A stretch of 64,000 bases of DNA from Acinetobacter sp. NIPH 2699 (GTDB lineage Bacteria; Pseudomonadota; Gammaproteobacteria; Pseudomonadales; Moraxellaceae): contig NZ_JAKZGL010000002.1 in assembly GCF_022549355.1 (NCBI RefSeq), positions 62,001-126,000 on the forward strand. Reading direction: 5' to 3'. Below are positions 19,935 through 29,697 of the stretch, piece after piece. Position numbers and translations under genes: made by a program. Position 1 is the stretch's first letter, and every line of letters starts with the position of its first letter. A model generated the notes under the pieces. That model searched no databases, was not told the origin of the DNA, and saw nothing but the letters and a program-made list of their open reading frames with translations.

Positions 19935-20163
19935 GATGTGGTCCTTACAGAAGACAAAGCGTTATCCTTTCTTGCGAAGCTAGATTCTTTTCGATTACAA
20001 CCTACGCGGACTTTGTCCTTGTCTTGCAGAAAATTAAAGTGTTGCCTTCCTAGAATTCGAAGCATAGCTTCTCATCTTGCGCAGTTAGATTCTTTTCGAT
20101 TACAGCCTACGCGGACTTCGTCCTTGTCTTGAAGAAAATTAAAGCGTTGCTTTAATTTTCTTC
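19935..20163. repeat. degenerate tandem repeat array downstream of yggX
   Basis: Two 59-bp copies (19981-20039 and 20086-20144) are nearly identical, differing at only a few positions. They are 105 bp apart and share the core TTTTCGATTACA-CCTACGCGGACTT. A third, partly deleted unit precedes the first copy (around 19943-19980). The array ends in a perfect hairpin with 14-bp arms (20131-20144 and 20150-20163, loop CGTTG), and the yggX stop codon lies inside its right arm. A plus-strand frame reads the repeat twice as LDSFRLQPTRT, but I do not treat it as a gene. Confidence 0.7.
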
Positions 20164-20427
20164 AGGCTTCCAGCCTTCAGCTTTTTCAACACTTTCATCA
20201 TTATCAAAGAATTTTTCACGCTGTTCTTCTAAAAACTTCTTTGCATCTGGTTCAAACACATTTAAACGTTTTTCGTTAATCAGTGTGGTTTGGTGTTTTA
20301 ACCATTCTTGCCAAGCTTGTTTTGAAACCGTTTCAAAAAAGGCTTGACCTTTTGCACCTGGAAAAGGGGCAAAATCTAAGCCTTCAAGCTCTTGTTTGTA
20401 TTTACGGCAAAATACTTGTCTAGTCAT
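20152..20427 (-). CDS. yggX: YggX-type oxidative damage protection / Fe(II)-trafficking protein
   Basis: Small cytoplasmic protein that protects iron-sulfur clusters and limits Fenton chemistry. The conserved N-terminus [20 protein letters not shown] with its single Cys, then [11 protein letters not shown] and [12 protein letters not shown], matches the family. ATG 20427 gives 91 aa, the E. coli length, and has AAGGA 6 nt upstream. Two earlier in-frame starts (20430, 20433) crowd that site. It lies 9 nt after argH and is probably co-transcribed with it. The stop codon falls inside a 14-bp hairpin arm. Confidence 0.93.
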   Translation of the reverse strand: MTRQVFCRKYKQELEGLDFAPFPGAKGQAFFETVSKQAWQEWLKHQTTLINEKRLNVFEPDAKKFLEEQREKFFDNDESVEKAEGWKPEEN

Positions 20428-20436
20428 CATCAATCC

Positions 20437-21870
20437 TTAAGCGTATAACTGTTCTAGGCGAGTGTGTGCACGTACAATAGCAGCTTCAACTTGTTTTGGT
20501 GAAGTTCCGCCAATATGATTACGCGCATTGACAGATGCTTCTAAGGTCAATGCTTTGTCAAAAACGTCCGCAGTAATTAAATCAGAGAATTGCTGTAATT
20601 GCTCCAGTGTGAGTTCAGACAAATCTTTTTCTTCCGCAACACCTAAAGCAACCGCTTTACCCACAATTTCATGCGCATCACGGAAAGCCACACCTTTTTT
20701 TACTAAATAGTCTGCAAGGTCCGTTGCTGTTGAGAAGCCACGTAATGCTGCTTCACGCATGATCTCAATATTTGGGACCAATGCTGGCACCATGTCGGCA
20801 AAAGCCATCAATGAACCACGAACGGTATCAATTGCATCAAACAAAGGTTCTTTGTCTTCTTGATTGTCTTTGTTGTAGGCCAAAGGTTGACCTTTCATTA
20901 ATGTTAGTAGGCTAATCAAATCACCAAACACGCGTCCAGACTTCCCACGAACCAACTCAGGCACATCAGGGTTTTTCTTCTGCGGCATGATTGAAGAACC
21001 AGTACAAAAACGATCAGGAATATTCACAAACTTGAATTGCGCTGAAGTCCATAAAATCAATTCTTCTGACATACGTGACAAGTGCATCATGATTAAAGAT
21101 GCCGCAGCATTGAATTCAATGGCAAAATCACGATCAGACACTGCATCAAGCGAGTTCTCAGAAATAGCCTCAAAACCTAATAGCTCAGCGGTAAAAGCAC
21201 GATCAATCGGGTAGGTGGTACCTGCCAAAGCAGCTGAACCAAGTGGCATACGATTGACACGTTTGCGGCAGTCCTGTAGGCGTTCAGTATCACGTACCAG
21301 CATTTCAAACCAAGCCAAGAGATGATGACCAAAAGTCACAGGCTGAGCGGTTTGTAAGTGAGTGAATCCTGGCATGATGGTGTCGGTATTTTTGCTCGCT
21401 AGACCAAGTAAGCCTTTTTGTAAGCGGAGTAATAAACCGAGGATGTCATCAATTTCATCACGCAAATATAAGCGGATATCCGTCGCAACTTGGTCATTAC
21501 GGCTACGCCCAGTATGCAGTTTTTTGCCTGTAATACCGATACGTTGAGTCAAGCGAGACTCAATATTCATATGCACATCTTCTAAATCAATGCGCCATTC
21601 AAAGTTGCCCGCTTCAATTTCTGCTTGAATTGTGCTTAAACCTTGAATAATGTCATCACGTTCAGCTTCGGTGAGTACACCCACTTTGGCAAGCATGGTT
21701 GCATGTGCGATTGAGCCAGCAATATCTTGTTTATAAAAACGTTGGTCAAATTGCACAGATGCGGTAAATTCTGCAACAAAGGCATCTGTTGCTTCTGAAA
21801 AACGACCGCCCCACATTCCAGAGGTTTGATGAGGGTTTGCTGAAGAAGAGGATTGAGAAGATGTGGTCAT
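20437..21870 (-). CDS. argH: argininosuccinate lyase
   Basis: Last enzyme of arginine synthesis, splitting argininosuccinate to arginine and fumarate. Fumarase/aspartase superfamily signature [12 protein letters not shown] contains the mobile-loop catalytic Ser. Also visible are [24 protein letters not shown]-like SDRDFAIEF and a C-terminal domain with NHIGGTSP. A serine-rich N-terminal tail (about residues 2-12) precedes the conserved MWGGRF. Length 477 is slightly above E. coli (457). The start ATG 21870 overlaps the start of the divergent algZ. Confidence 0.95.
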   Translation of the reverse strand: MTTSSQSSSSANPHQTSGMWGGRFSEATDAFVAEFTASVQFDQRFYKQDIAGSIAHATMLAKVGVLTEAERDDIIQGLSTIQAEIEAGNFEWRIDLEDVHMNIESRLTQRIGITGKKLHTGRSRNDQVATDIRLYLRDEIDDILGLLLRLQKGLLGLASKNTDTIMPGFTHLQTAQPVTFGHHLLAWFEMLVRDTERLQDCRKRVNRMPLGSAALAGTTYPIDRAFTAELLGFEAISENSLDAVSDRDFAIEFNAAASLIMMHLSRMSEELILWTSAQFKFVNIPDRFCTGSSIMPQKKNPDVPELVRGKSGRVFGDLISLLTLMKGQPLAYNKDNQEDKEPLFDAIDTVRGSLMAFADMVPALVPNIEIMREAALRGFSTATDLADYLVKKGVAFRDAHEIVGKAVALGVAEEKDLSELTLEQLQQFSDLITADVFDKALTLEASVNARNHIGGTSPKQVEAAIVRAHTRLEQLYA

Positions 21871-23003
21871 GGCAGCTCAGGAAAATAAAAAAGAGTATAG
21901 CAAATCCAAACGCAGTTGCCGAAACTCGACGTAAGAAGTTATCGCAATCTCGTCAGTTGAATCGATCTGGCTCCTATTTTTTTACGAAAATTGGGCAATG
22001 GCAATACTTATTGGAATTAATTGTTGCCAGTAATGTCTTGGCAATGGTGTTGGCCTTGGCTGAAGCTCAGTCATGGCAAGCATTACAAGGTGTTCGTGTC
22101 TTGCAATATATCTTCTTTATTAACTGGGTGATTTTGTCCTTTGCCGCATGTGTTGATTATTTTCAAGGTTTTTTTGCCAAATTTAGTCAGAAAGTCGCAT
22201 TAACTCTAGGTTTTATTTTATTGCTGCTGATAGTGTTGTTGACAACCTGTGCGGTGAATATTCTCCAATATTGGACGGTGCGTTCAGGGGGCTTTTCTGA
22301 GGCAATTTTGTTTCATGGCATGAGTCTGCATTTGAGTTATGGTGTGTTGCTGGGTGCATTTTGTTTGCGATATTTATATATGCGGGAACAGTGGCTCAAT
22401 CAGCAATATAGTGAGCTGAATGCGCGTATTCAAGCGATGCAGGCACGGATTCATCCACATTTTCTCTTTAATAGTTTAAACAGTGTGGTCAGTTTAATTA
22501 GCATAGATCCAGATAAAGCTGAAAATATGTTGATTAGTTTGTCACGACTATTCCGTGCGAGTTTTCAGGAGCTTAAATTGGTGAGTCTGGCTGAAGAAAT
22601 AGATTTATGTCAGCAGTATTTAAGCATCGAAAAAATACGTTTGGGGGATCGTTTAAAGGTCGAGTGGAATATACAAGCGACACCACTTGAGTTAAAACGA
22701 GTCACAATTCCATTATTAACATTGCAACCTTTGCTTGAGAATAGTATTTTTCATGGGGTAGAAAAGGTTTTGCAGCAGTCAACAATCAGCGTATTGGTTG
22801 AAATATTGCAAAATCAAGTCAGCATAGTCATTACTAACCCTTATTCTCGCGATACAATAAAACCGCGAAAAGGAAATGGTATTGCGATTGAAAATGTAGA
22901 GCAGCGTTTGAAAGCATATTATGGTCAAACCGTAAAATTTCAGGTTTATGGGGGCGCATCGTTATATACCACAGTGGTGTGCTACCACTATCGAGTAAAA
23001 TAA
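21861..23003 (+). CDS. algZ: AlgZ/FimS-type sensor histidine kinase
   Basis: Membrane kinase of the LytS-like His_kinase family, partner of AlgR. Four or more hydrophobic segments occupy about residues 40-165. The phospho-acceptor region is [12 protein letters not shown], the ATP-lid N box is [11 protein letters not shown] and the G box is [14 protein letters not shown]. No canonical D/F-box spacing is expected in this unorthodox family. In Pseudomonas this pair controls type IV pili and alginate. ATG 21861 is favoured by AAGAGGA 8 nt upstream, although it overlaps the 5' end of argH by 10 bp; a longer frame to 21789 lies wholly inside argH. Confidence 0.85.
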   Translation: MWSWQLRKIKKSIANPNAVAETRRKKLSQSRQLNRSGSYFFTKIGQWQYLLELIVASNVLAMVLALAEAQSWQALQGVRVLQYIFFINWVILSFAACVDYFQGFFAKFSQKVALTLGFILLLLIVLLTTCAVNILQYWTVRSGGFSEAILFHGMSLHLSYGVLLGAFCLRYLYMREQWLNQQYSELNARIQAMQARIHPHFLFNSLNSVVSLISIDPDKAENMLISLSRLFRASFQELKLVSLAEEIDLCQQYLSIEKIRLGDRLKVEWNIQATPLELKRVTIPLLTLQPLLENSIFHGVEKVLQQSTISVLVEILQNQVSIVITNPYSRDTIKPRKGNGIAIENVEQRLKAYYGQTVKFQVYGGASLYTTVVCYHYRVK

Positions 23004-23060
23004 TAAGTCAAGTTAACCATAAAAAATATGGATGATGTTAGCGGTGACAAGGAGGAAAGG

Positions 23061-23798
23061 ATGAAAGTCCTAATTGCGGATGATGAACCGTTAGCGGTAG
23101 AGCGTTTATCACGTTTAGTTACTCAAATGGGACATGAAGTCGTTGCGACGGCACATCATGGACAAGATGTGTTAAGTCATATTGAAAATGCTTCGCCCGA
23201 TGTTGTTTTATTAGACATTCAAATGCCTGGAATGAATGGTTTGGAATGTGCGGAACAACTGCGCCATTTAAATCCTCGCCCTGCCATTATTTTTTGTACA
23301 GCCTACGATCAACATGCACTGGAAGCATTTAAGTTTCAAGCGCAGGGGTATTTACTCAAGCCTGTGGCGCTACAAGATTTGGAACAGGTATTTCATCATT
23401 TAACCCAACTGACGCAAGCTCAAATGACGGGTTTGCAACAAGATGAGTTGTATGATGTAAAAAATCAGCGTCATCAAATTGCTGCAAAAACTTATCGTGG
23501 GGTCGAGTTGATCCCCTTAGAAAATGTGTATTACTTTTTAGCAGATCAGAAATATGTCACCGTGCGCCATAAGCATGGCAGTGTGCTGATTGATGAAACA
23601 CTGAAAGATTTAGAGTTGGAGTTTGCTGATCGTTTTATTCGAATTCATCGAAATGCACTGGTTTCTCTTGATTATTTAGAAGGTCTTGAACTGGTGGCCG
23701 CAGGACAATATCAGGTGCGATTGCGTGAACTGGACGAGCGTTTGTCGGTGAGTCGTCGTCATTTACCCAGTTTAAGAGACTGTATGCATCAATTGTAA
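23061..23798 (+). CDS. algR: LytTR-family response regulator AlgR
   Basis: Receiver domain (residues 1-120) with acidic pocket DDE and phospho-acceptor Asp in VLLDIQMPGMNG, then a LytTR DNA-binding domain (about 140-240) with ENVYYFLADQKYVTVRHK and RFIRIHRNALVSLDYL. ATG 23061 has AAGGAGG just upstream; an earlier in-frame start at 23028 includes the ribosome site and is rejected. It follows algZ by 57 nt. The order argH-algZ-algR-hemC is shared with Pseudomonas. Confidence 0.92.
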   Translation: MKVLIADDEPLAVERLSRLVTQMGHEVVATAHHGQDVLSHIENASPDVVLLDIQMPGMNGLECAEQLRHLNPRPAIIFCTAYDQHALEAFKFQAQGYLLKPVALQDLEQVFHHLTQLTQAQMTGLQQDELYDVKNQRHQIAAKTYRGVELIPLENVYYFLADQKYVTVRHKHGSVLIDETLKDLELEFADRFIRIHRNALVSLDYLEGLELVAAGQYQVRLRELDERLSVSRRHLPSLRDCMHQL

Positions 23799-23909
23799 AT
23801 ACCGTATTTTTTAGCAGGATACATACGGCTTTATGATTTTTTACTTGCAATTTTAGGTGATCAAGTTAAGTTTGGAACAATTGCCTTGATCAATACCTAA
23901 TTTGGATTT

Positions 23910-24827
23910 ATGAAAACCTTAAAAATTGCGACTCGACAAAGCCCTCTTGCACTGTGGCAGGCGGAGCATATTCGTTCTCGTTTAAACGAGCTGTATCCAG
24001 ATTTAACGGTTGAACTGGTTAAGTTTGTAACACAAGGTGATAAGATTTTGGATACCCCATTAGCCAAAATTGGGGGCAAAGGATTATTTGTGAAAGAGTT
24101 GGAAGCCGCTTTGTTGGATGGTCGTGCTGATTTGGCCGTACATTCAATGAAAGATGTTCCAATGCACTTGCCGCAAGGTTTAACGCTTGCAGTCATTTGT
24201 GAACGTGAAGATCCTTTAGACGCATTTGTTTCAAATCAATATCAGCATTTTGATGAATTGCCACAAGGTGCAAAAGTCGGGACTTCTAGCCTGCGTCGTA
24301 AATGCCAAATTTTACAACAACGTCCTGATTTAGAAATCATTGATTTGCGTGGTAATGTCGGCACGCGGTTATCGAAGTTGGATGATGGTTTGTATGATGC
24401 CATTATTTTAGCCAGTGCAGGTTTAAAGCGCTTAGGTTTGGCAGACCGAATTCGTCATTGTTTAACGCCAGTGGTGAGCTTACCCGCAGTTGGACAAGGT
24501 GCGCTTGGTTTAGAATGTCGTGCAGATGATGCAGAATTACTCAAATTGATACAACCACTGCAACATGAAGAAACCTCGATTTGTGTGCGTGCGGAACGTG
24601 CCTTTAATGCTTATTTGGAGGGCGGTTGCCAAGTACCAATCGCAGGCTATGCGACTTTAGCAAATAATCAATTGCGGATCGAAGGGCGAGTTGGCAGCGT
24701 TGATGGTAAGATCTTATTGAAAGAGCAACTGGTCGGTACGGCGGCAGAGGCGGAGCAATTGGGTGAGCAGCTTGGACAGCGGTTACGTGAACAAGGTGCG
24801 GACGAATTGTTAAAAGCGTTGTATTAA
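23910..24827 (+). CDS. hemC: porphobilinogen deaminase (hydroxymethylbilane synthase)
   Basis: Polymerises four porphobilinogens into hydroxymethylbilane. Visible motifs: the N-terminal [14 protein letters not shown], the substrate-binding SMKDVP and SSLRRKCQ, and the cofactor-attachment Cys in [12 protein letters not shown], which holds the dipyrromethane. 305 aa is normal. hemD begins at its stop (TAATG overlap of one base), so a heme operon hemC-hemD-hemX-hemY follows. Confidence 0.95.
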   Translation: MKTLKIATRQSPLALWQAEHIRSRLNELYPDLTVELVKFVTQGDKILDTPLAKIGGKGLFVKELEAALLDGRADLAVHSMKDVPMHLPQGLTLAVICEREDPLDAFVSNQYQHFDELPQGAKVGTSSLRRKCQILQQRPDLEIIDLRGNVGTRLSKLDDGLYDAIILASAGLKRLGLADRIRHCLTPVVSLPAVGQGALGLECRADDAELLKLIQPLQHEETSICVRAERAFNAYLEGGCQVPIAGYATLANNQLRIEGRVGSVDGKILLKEQLVGTAAEAEQLGEQLGQRLREQGADELLKALY

Positions 24828-25603
24828 TGCTTTTTATCAATACTCGTCCTGAAGATCGCGCAGCTTCACTGACACAAGCATTAGTTGCGGTGGGGTATCA
24901 GGTCGAGGCTTTGCCGTTACTTGAGTTGGTTGCTGAAGATTTTTCCGATGCATTGCAACACCTTTATCAGCAACTTGATGAGACTCAAGTCATCGTCGTG
25001 GTGAGTCCGACCGCTGCTGAAATTGGCATGCGTTACTTACAACAAGCGGGTATGCAGTTGGCGCAGCTCAAGCATATTCAATGGATTGCTGTGGGGCAGG
25101 CAACTGCACATGCGCTGGCCAAGTTTAATATTGTAAGTGAGGTCCCTGAGGTTGAAAACTCAGAAGGAATGCTAGAGCTGCCCATTTTAAAACAAAGGGA
25201 AAATTTAAATAAAATTGCTTTCTGGCGAGGTCAGGGGGGGCGGCAGTTTATGATGCAACAATTGCAGCAACGTGGTGTTTCTATTCTTAACTTTGTACTC
25301 TATCGTCGTCAGTGCCCTGAACAAAGTTTGACAGATTTTTTAGATATATTGAAAAAACTTAAGCCCCATCAACCTGTTGCTGTGATGATCAGCAGTGAAG
25401 CCAGTTGGCACAATTGGTTGCAACTTTGTGCTCAATACCCAAGCGATGTGCAATGGATTTATCTGACTTTAGGCGAGCGGTTGACAAAAATTCTAATGGA
25501 TTCGCAAGTGCAAGTCGGCGGCGCAATTAACATTATTCAGCTTGAAAATTTATCTGCATCAGAGATTATTCAACGCATGAGTGACTGGCAAGGAATGGTA
25601 TGA
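24827..25603 (+). CDS. hemD: uroporphyrinogen-III synthase
   Basis: Cyclises hydroxymethylbilane with inversion of ring D. The family is poorly conserved; support comes from the two-lobed Rossmann-like pattern (N-terminal NTRPEDRAASLTQAL, VVVSPTAAEIGMRYL, WIAVGQATAHAL, later FWRGQGGRQFM and VAVMISSEASWHNWL), the length of 258 aa and its place directly after hemC. The stop overlaps the next start (ATGA at 25600). Confidence 0.9.
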   Translation: MLFINTRPEDRAASLTQALVAVGYQVEALPLLELVAEDFSDALQHLYQQLDETQVIVVVSPTAAEIGMRYLQQAGMQLAQLKHIQWIAVGQATAHALAKFNIVSEVPEVENSEGMLELPILKQRENLNKIAFWRGQGGRQFMMQQLQQRGVSILNFVLYRRQCPEQSLTDFLDILKKLKPHQPVAVMISSEASWHNWLQLCAQYPSDVQWIYLTLGERLTKILMDSQVQVGGAINIIQLENLSASEIIQRMSDWQGMV

Positions 25604-26427
25604 GAAAAGTTGTGTATTTAATCCTACTGCTGAGCTTATTGTGGTTAGCCAAGCTGAGTTATGATGTTGCGCAAAATACTCAAAGCGTTCCTGAACTACA
25701 ACAACAACTTGCTCAAACAGAACAACGTTATGCATTATTGAATGACCAATTGGTTGCTGTGCAGCGTCAGTTACAAAATAGTGGTGTTGCAGAATCTACT
25801 GATTATAGTATGACGCCTATGATGGTGACGGGAATTGCCCCAGTCATTTTAATTCAACAACAATTACAACTGGTTCAATTTGCTTTAGATCAGCAACAGT
25901 TTATTTATGCACTAGATCATTTAGATCAGGTGCATCAACATATTGCTCAATCCGTGCTATCACCAGCGTTAGAGCACAGTCTCACCAACGCAATTGAACA
26001 AGATAAACAAGCCATTCAGCAATTTATTCTGGCCCAAAACCAGCAACAACAACAATTGCAGGATTTATTGCAGGAACTGGATCAGCAAATCCAGCACGAG
26101 CTGAAAAATCCTAAGTTGACGATTGCAAAAGATGAGTCTTTTACATGGTGGCATTGGTTTAGGTTGGAAAAAGTGCAGCGCTCTTCACCTGATTTAATGC
26201 ATCGTAATATTACTTTGAAAGAGGCGCAGTTGCGCTTATTACTGGCATCACAAGCGTTGAATCAGGGGCAATTAATCGAATACCGTAAGTCGGTTCAAGA
26301 GGTGATGACCTTATTGGCTGAGTTGCCTGATCAGAACAGCCAGAAAATGAAGCGCCGCTTGGATAAAATTTTAAATCTTCCGGCAGTACCAACACCAAAA
26401 TTAATCACACTAGGCTTGTTGGGATAG
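25600..26427 (+). CDS. hemX: HemX-like membrane protein of the heme operon
   Basis: 275 aa. One N-terminal transmembrane segment (about residues 5-21), a coiled-coil rich in Gln and Leu (about 30-60) and a helical periplasmic domain. It matches the HemX layout of the E. coli hemCDXY operon, where the protein was once called a uroporphyrinogen methyltransferase, but no SAM-binding motif is visible. Its exact role is unknown. Translationally coupled to hemD. Confidence 0.75.
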   Translation: MRKVVYLILLLSLLWLAKLSYDVAQNTQSVPELQQQLAQTEQRYALLNDQLVAVQRQLQNSGVAESTDYSMTPMMVTGIAPVILIQQQLQLVQFALDQQQFIYALDHLDQVHQHIAQSVLSPALEHSLTNAIEQDKQAIQQFILAQNQQQQQLQDLLQELDQQIQHELKNPKLTIAKDESFTWWHWFRLEKVQRSSPDLMHRNITLKEAQLRLLLASQALNQGQLIEYRKSVQEVMTLLAELPDQNSQKMKRRLDKILNLPAVPTPKLITLGLLG

Positions 26428-26433
26428 TTGATC

Positions 26434-27627
26434 ATGAAGCATTTAGTACTGATCTATTTACTTGCAAGCATAGTGTTATTCGCCTTGTTTGCGGTGTTGA
26501 GTTATGGCTATGGCCACGGCTATGCTTATATCTATTGGCGAGAATGGCAATTCCAAAGTAGCGTATGGGGATTGATCGCGCTGTTCATTTCTGTGAGTTT
26601 TTTAGCGCAACTCTTTTGGCTGTTTGGTAAACGTTATATTGTGCGTGAGCAACGCAAAAAAGAAACGGTTTTGCATTTTAATGATTTGCATCCTTATGAG
26701 CAGCTTTGCGTTGTTTGGTTACTGGATGCAGCGAAAGATCAACAGGTGTTTATTGAACGTGTTTTTACGCAGTCAGGATTGCTGAGTCATATTGTTGATG
26801 CGCAATTTGATTATAAAAATGGCGATTTTGATACAGCCTTGCAGTGCTTGGATCGGTCAGCCCCGATGGCTTTTGAGCTGGCAGAACTGCAACGGATTGA
26901 TATTTTTCTAGAACAGCAAGAAACAGAAAAAGCACTGATACACTTAGAGTTTTTGATGCAGCACCAGCTTTCTCCATGGTTGCTTGAAGTAGAAACAGCG
27001 TATCAGCAACGTATGACCACCCTATGGGGGAAACTTGCTTTACAAAAACCTTGGTTATTTCTACAAACGACGCAATATGGTTTGTTGGATGCAGCGCACC
27101 GTGATTTATGGTTACAACAGCTTTTGATCCAGTTCGATCAGGCTTCCGTTGATGATTTAGCGGCCTTACAGCAGCGTTATCTCGCGTTGCAAAGCGAAAT
27201 TCAAGCTCGTCCTTATAGTAGCAAAGTGTTGTGGCTAAAATTATTGGCACGGATGCCAGAGATGAGTCTGCAGCATGAAGATTTGGCGTTACATTTGTTG
27301 CAGGAGCATTTTGATCCAGAAGTATTTTATCTCTGGTTCCAGCAACAGTTGTTAAAGCAAATTCCTGATTATGGTTATGTTGAACAACGTATTATGCAGC
27401 TTGAACAGCGCTATACCAGTGTTCCCATGCTGACCTTTGCAAAGTGGCATATTTATGTCGCAACCCAGCGTCACCTTGATGCAGAACAATTATTAACTTT
27501 ATATCCTGATAATATATTAATGAGTTATTTACGAATTAAGTCAGTGCTTGGGGATAATCTTGATTTAATCAAACAGTTGAATTTAATATTTGAAAATGAT
27601 GTTAATTTTCTTAATTTTAAGCTATGA
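26434..27627 (+). CDS. hemY: HemY-like protein with TPR-type helices
   Basis: Two N-terminal transmembrane segments (about residues 5-22 and 44-62) with a glycine/tyrosine-rich loop GYGHGYAYIYW between them. A long helical region of TPR character follows (DFDTALQCLDRSAPMAFEL, EQQETEKALIHLEFL). This is the proteobacterial HemY of the hemCDXY operon, not protoporphyrinogen oxidase. ATG 26434 (397 aa) is chosen over TTG 26428 because GGGA is better spaced. The next gene overlaps its stop. Confidence 0.78.
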   Translation: MKHLVLIYLLASIVLFALFAVLSYGYGHGYAYIYWREWQFQSSVWGLIALFISVSFLAQLFWLFGKRYIVREQRKKETVLHFNDLHPYEQLCVVWLLDAAKDQQVFIERVFTQSGLLSHIVDAQFDYKNGDFDTALQCLDRSAPMAFELAELQRIDIFLEQQETEKALIHLEFLMQHQLSPWLLEVETAYQQRMTTLWGKLALQKPWLFLQTTQYGLLDAAHRDLWLQQLLIQFDQASVDDLAALQQRYLALQSEIQARPYSSKVLWLKLLARMPEMSLQHEDLALHLLQEHFDPEVFYLWFQQQLLKQIPDYGYVEQRIMQLEQRYTSVPMLTFAKWHIYVATQRHLDAEQLLTLYPDNILMSYLRIKSVLGDNLDLIKQLNLIFENDVNFLNFKL

Positions 27628-28076
27628 GTCTAAATATGAATGAATTGTCTGTCTATCCAGTTGTGCATAAGCAAACCGTTGCTTGGGGGGATATGGATGC
27701 TTTTGGTCATGTAAATAATGTGCAATATTATCGTTATATCGAAAGTGCTCGCATTGTTTATTTAATGGCATTAAATATCTTCGATCAAGATATATTGACG
27801 GTGGTGGCGTCTAGCCAATGTAAATATTTAAGACCTGTATTTTACCCTGATGTATTGCATATTGGTGCGAAAGTTGAAGAGCTTCGAAATAGTGCATTTC
27901 GGATGCAATATACTTTATGGAGTGAAACACAAAACCAGATCGTCGCAACGGGTGAAGCGGTGGTTGTCTGTGTTGATAAAGTATCGTCAAAGAAATCGAA
28001 TATTCCAGAGCTGATTAGACAGAAAATTGTGCAGCTTGAGGCAAGTGTTGGAAATGATTTGATGTTAAATATGTAA
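27624..28076 (+). CDS. 4HBT-type acyl-CoA thioesterase
   Basis: Hot-dog fold protein of 150 aa. The active-site region WGDMDAFGHVNNVQYYRYIE contains the catalytic Asp of the 4-hydroxybenzoyl-CoA thioesterase/YbgC family. The start ATGA overlaps the hemY stop, so it is the last gene of the heme operon. Substrate unknown; its place here may be historical rather than functional. Confidence 0.82.
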   Translation: MSLNMNELSVYPVVHKQTVAWGDMDAFGHVNNVQYYRYIESARIVYLMALNIFDQDILTVVASSQCKYLRPVFYPDVLHIGAKVEELRNSAFRMQYTLWSETQNQIVATGEAVVVCVDKVSSKKSNIPELIRQKIVQLEASVGNDLMLNM

Positions 28077-28160
28077 TTGTAAAGACAATTATGTCTTTAT
28101 TTAGGGTGTGTATAATGGGGTTCTTTTATTGTTTAAATAAAAATGAGAGTAATTGAATCC

Positions 28161-28190
28161 CGCTCTAATCAATAGGGCGAAAAGTGTTTT
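28161..28190 (+). terminator. weak intrinsic terminator after heme operon
   Basis: CGCTCTA (28161-28167) pairs with TAGGGCG (28173-28179), one G-U pair, loop ATCAA, followed by A4 then GTGTTTTTA. An A/T-only hairpin AAAGACA/TGTCTTT at 28081-28098 lies just after the stop of the thioesterase gene and may contribute. Confidence 0.4.
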
Positions 28191-28447
28191 TATTGGGGTT
28201 AATATGCGCGTTGTTAAGCTGGTTTTTGAATTGGTTTAAATTAAAATAGATAAATATATATTTTATACTGGGTTTATGTTTTTGAAGTTTATTGTAAATA
28301 AAAAGCATTTTTTTTGTTATAGTGCCATTAAATCGACTATTCTTATATTGATTAGTTAATCGCTTATAAATTAATATTGAACTGAATTTTTGAATTCATT
28401 TTATTTTTGCGTGATATATATTTCCTTATTGAGTTGGAGTGGTTCGG
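28191..28447. other. A/T-rich region upstream of hns
   Basis: About 250 bp of very A/T-rich DNA with several T and A tracts and a TATAGT -10 candidate at 28318-28323. No ORF or clear -35 box. Such curved DNA is what H-NS itself binds, so hns autoregulation is plausible. I see no other feature. Confidence 0.35.
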
Positions 28448-28774
28448 ATGAAACCAGATATTAGTGATTTATCTGTTGAAGATTTAAAGCGTCTGCAAGC
28501 AGAAGCTGAAGTACTGATTGCGAGTAAAAAAGACCAAGCAATTGAAGATGCATATAATCAAATCGTTGCGATTGCTGAAGGCATCGGATTTACGGTTGAA
28601 GAGTTATTGGCAGCGGGTGAGCAAAAACGTAAGAAAACAACACGTAAAGCTGTAGAGCCACGCTACCGTAATAAAAACAATACTGAGGAAACTTGGACTG
28701 GTCGTGGTAAACAACCACGCTGGTTAGTTGCTGAGTTAGAAAAAGGTGCGAAACTTGAAGATTTCTTAATCTAA
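28448..28774 (+). CDS. hns: H-NS family nucleoid-associated protein
   Basis: 108-aa DNA-binding silencer. An N-terminal helical oligomerisation region (about residues 8-60) is followed by a basic linker (QKRKKTTRKA) and the C-terminal H-NS domain with YRNKNN, TWTGRGKQPRWL, including the minor-groove hook near GRGKQP. ATG 28448 has GGAG 8 nt upstream; an earlier in-frame GTG at 28439 overlaps that site. In Acinetobacter, H-NS represses virulence and horizontally acquired genes and its gene is a frequent insertion target; here it is intact. Confidence 0.92.
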   Translation: MKPDISDLSVEDLKRLQAEAEVLIASKKDQAIEDAYNQIVAIAEGIGFTVEELLAAGEQKRKKTTRKAVEPRYRNKNNTEETWTGRGKQPRWLVAELEKGAKLEDFLI

Positions 28775-28823
28775 GTAAGTTTTAAAAGTCATCGTTTTGT
28801 CATACGCTGACTTTATCCTTTGT

Positions 28824-28854
28824 AAAAAACCAAGCTGAAAAAGCTTGGTTTTTT
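28824..28854 (+). terminator. intrinsic terminator of hns
   Basis: A 13-bp stem AAAAAACCAAGCT/AGCTTGGTTTTTT with a 5-nt loop ends in T7. It lies 50 nt after the hns stop. Confidence 0.9.
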
Positions 28855-28932
28855 TATATGAGAGAATTGGCGATGTTGAAAAATTATGCATAATGTCATT
28901 CAGAGCGAGTATTTCAAAAAAAGGATGATATC

Positions 28933-29697
28933 TTGTATGTTGGTATGGGCAGGATGAACAAAAAAACCAAGCAATGGAGATGGTGGGTATTCGCCATTTT
29001 TGCATTTTTAATTTTTATTATTTTACAGATTCCAGCAACATGGCTAATCGCAAAATTTTCTAAAGATAATCAATTACTACATAACGTCAGTGGCAATATT
29101 TGGCAGGGACAGGCGGATTGGCAACGTGGCCAGCTACGTGGTTCGGTGAATTGGAAAACACGCCCCTTGGATTTGTTGTTATTTCGCTTAGGCGCCAATC
29201 TTGATATACACAGTGGAAATACTCAATTTAACGGTATCTTTGGTTATGGTTTGGGGAAAAAAATCGTGATTAAGGATCTGAATGGTGAAATTTCACCTGA
29301 AACATTAAAATATTTTGCAGATTGGCAGTGGCCTGAGAACGCAATTCAGCTCACAGATGTGCAATTGAATTATCAACAAGAAAAGGGCTTTAGTACAACA
29401 GAAGGACGATTGAACTGGGGTGGTGGTGAGTTGACCTATACCTTTGGTCAACGTCAAGATCGTATGAGTATGCCATCGCTCGTTGCTGAATTAAAAGATA
29501 CTAACGGGCAATTACAGCTTGATGTTCGTGATCAGCGCAGTCAAAAAATGGCAAATTTAAGTTTAGATGCAAGTCTTATGCTTGATGTGCAATTGACACA
29601 GCGCATGCTTCTCAATGTTCCGTCTTATCAAGGCAAAGCAGGATTGGATACTTTTGTGATTAGTTCACGTCAGCCATTGCTGCAAGGTGGTTTGTAA
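28933..29697 (+). CDS. gspN: type II secretion protein N
   Basis: Bitopic inner-membrane protein of the type II secretion system. A basic head (MNKKTKQWRWW), one transmembrane segment (about residues 18-38) and a periplasmic beta-rich domain with NVSGNIWQGQADWQRGQLRG, the usual GspN pattern. TTG 28933 is best supported by AAGGA 7 nt upstream; ATG 28945 and ATG 28954 are alternatives. It overlaps gspC by one base (TAATG). The rest of the gsp genes are not in the window, matching the scattered T2SS of Acinetobacter. Confidence 0.82.
   Translation: MYVGMGRMNKKTKQWRWWVFAIFAFLIFIILQIPATWLIAKFSKDNQLLHNVSGNIWQGQADWQRGQLRGSVNWKTRPLDLLLFRLGANLDIHSGNTQFNGIFGYGLGKKIVIKDLNGEISPETLKYFADWQWPENAIQLTDVQLNYQQEKGFSTTEGRLNWGGGELTYTFGQRQDRMSMPSLVAELKDTNGQLQLDVRDQRSQKMANLSLDASLMLDVQLTQRMLLNVPSYQGKAGLDTFVISSRQPLLQGGL

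Noticed and set aside
19842-20132. 96-codon plus-strand frame with LDSFRLQPTRT twice
   Set aside because: It is the translation of the tandem repeat, starts in a terminator hairpin and lacks a ribosome site.
26765-27250. 161-codon minus-strand frame inside hemY
   Set aside because: No ribosome site and no protein-like pattern; hemY has clear operon context.
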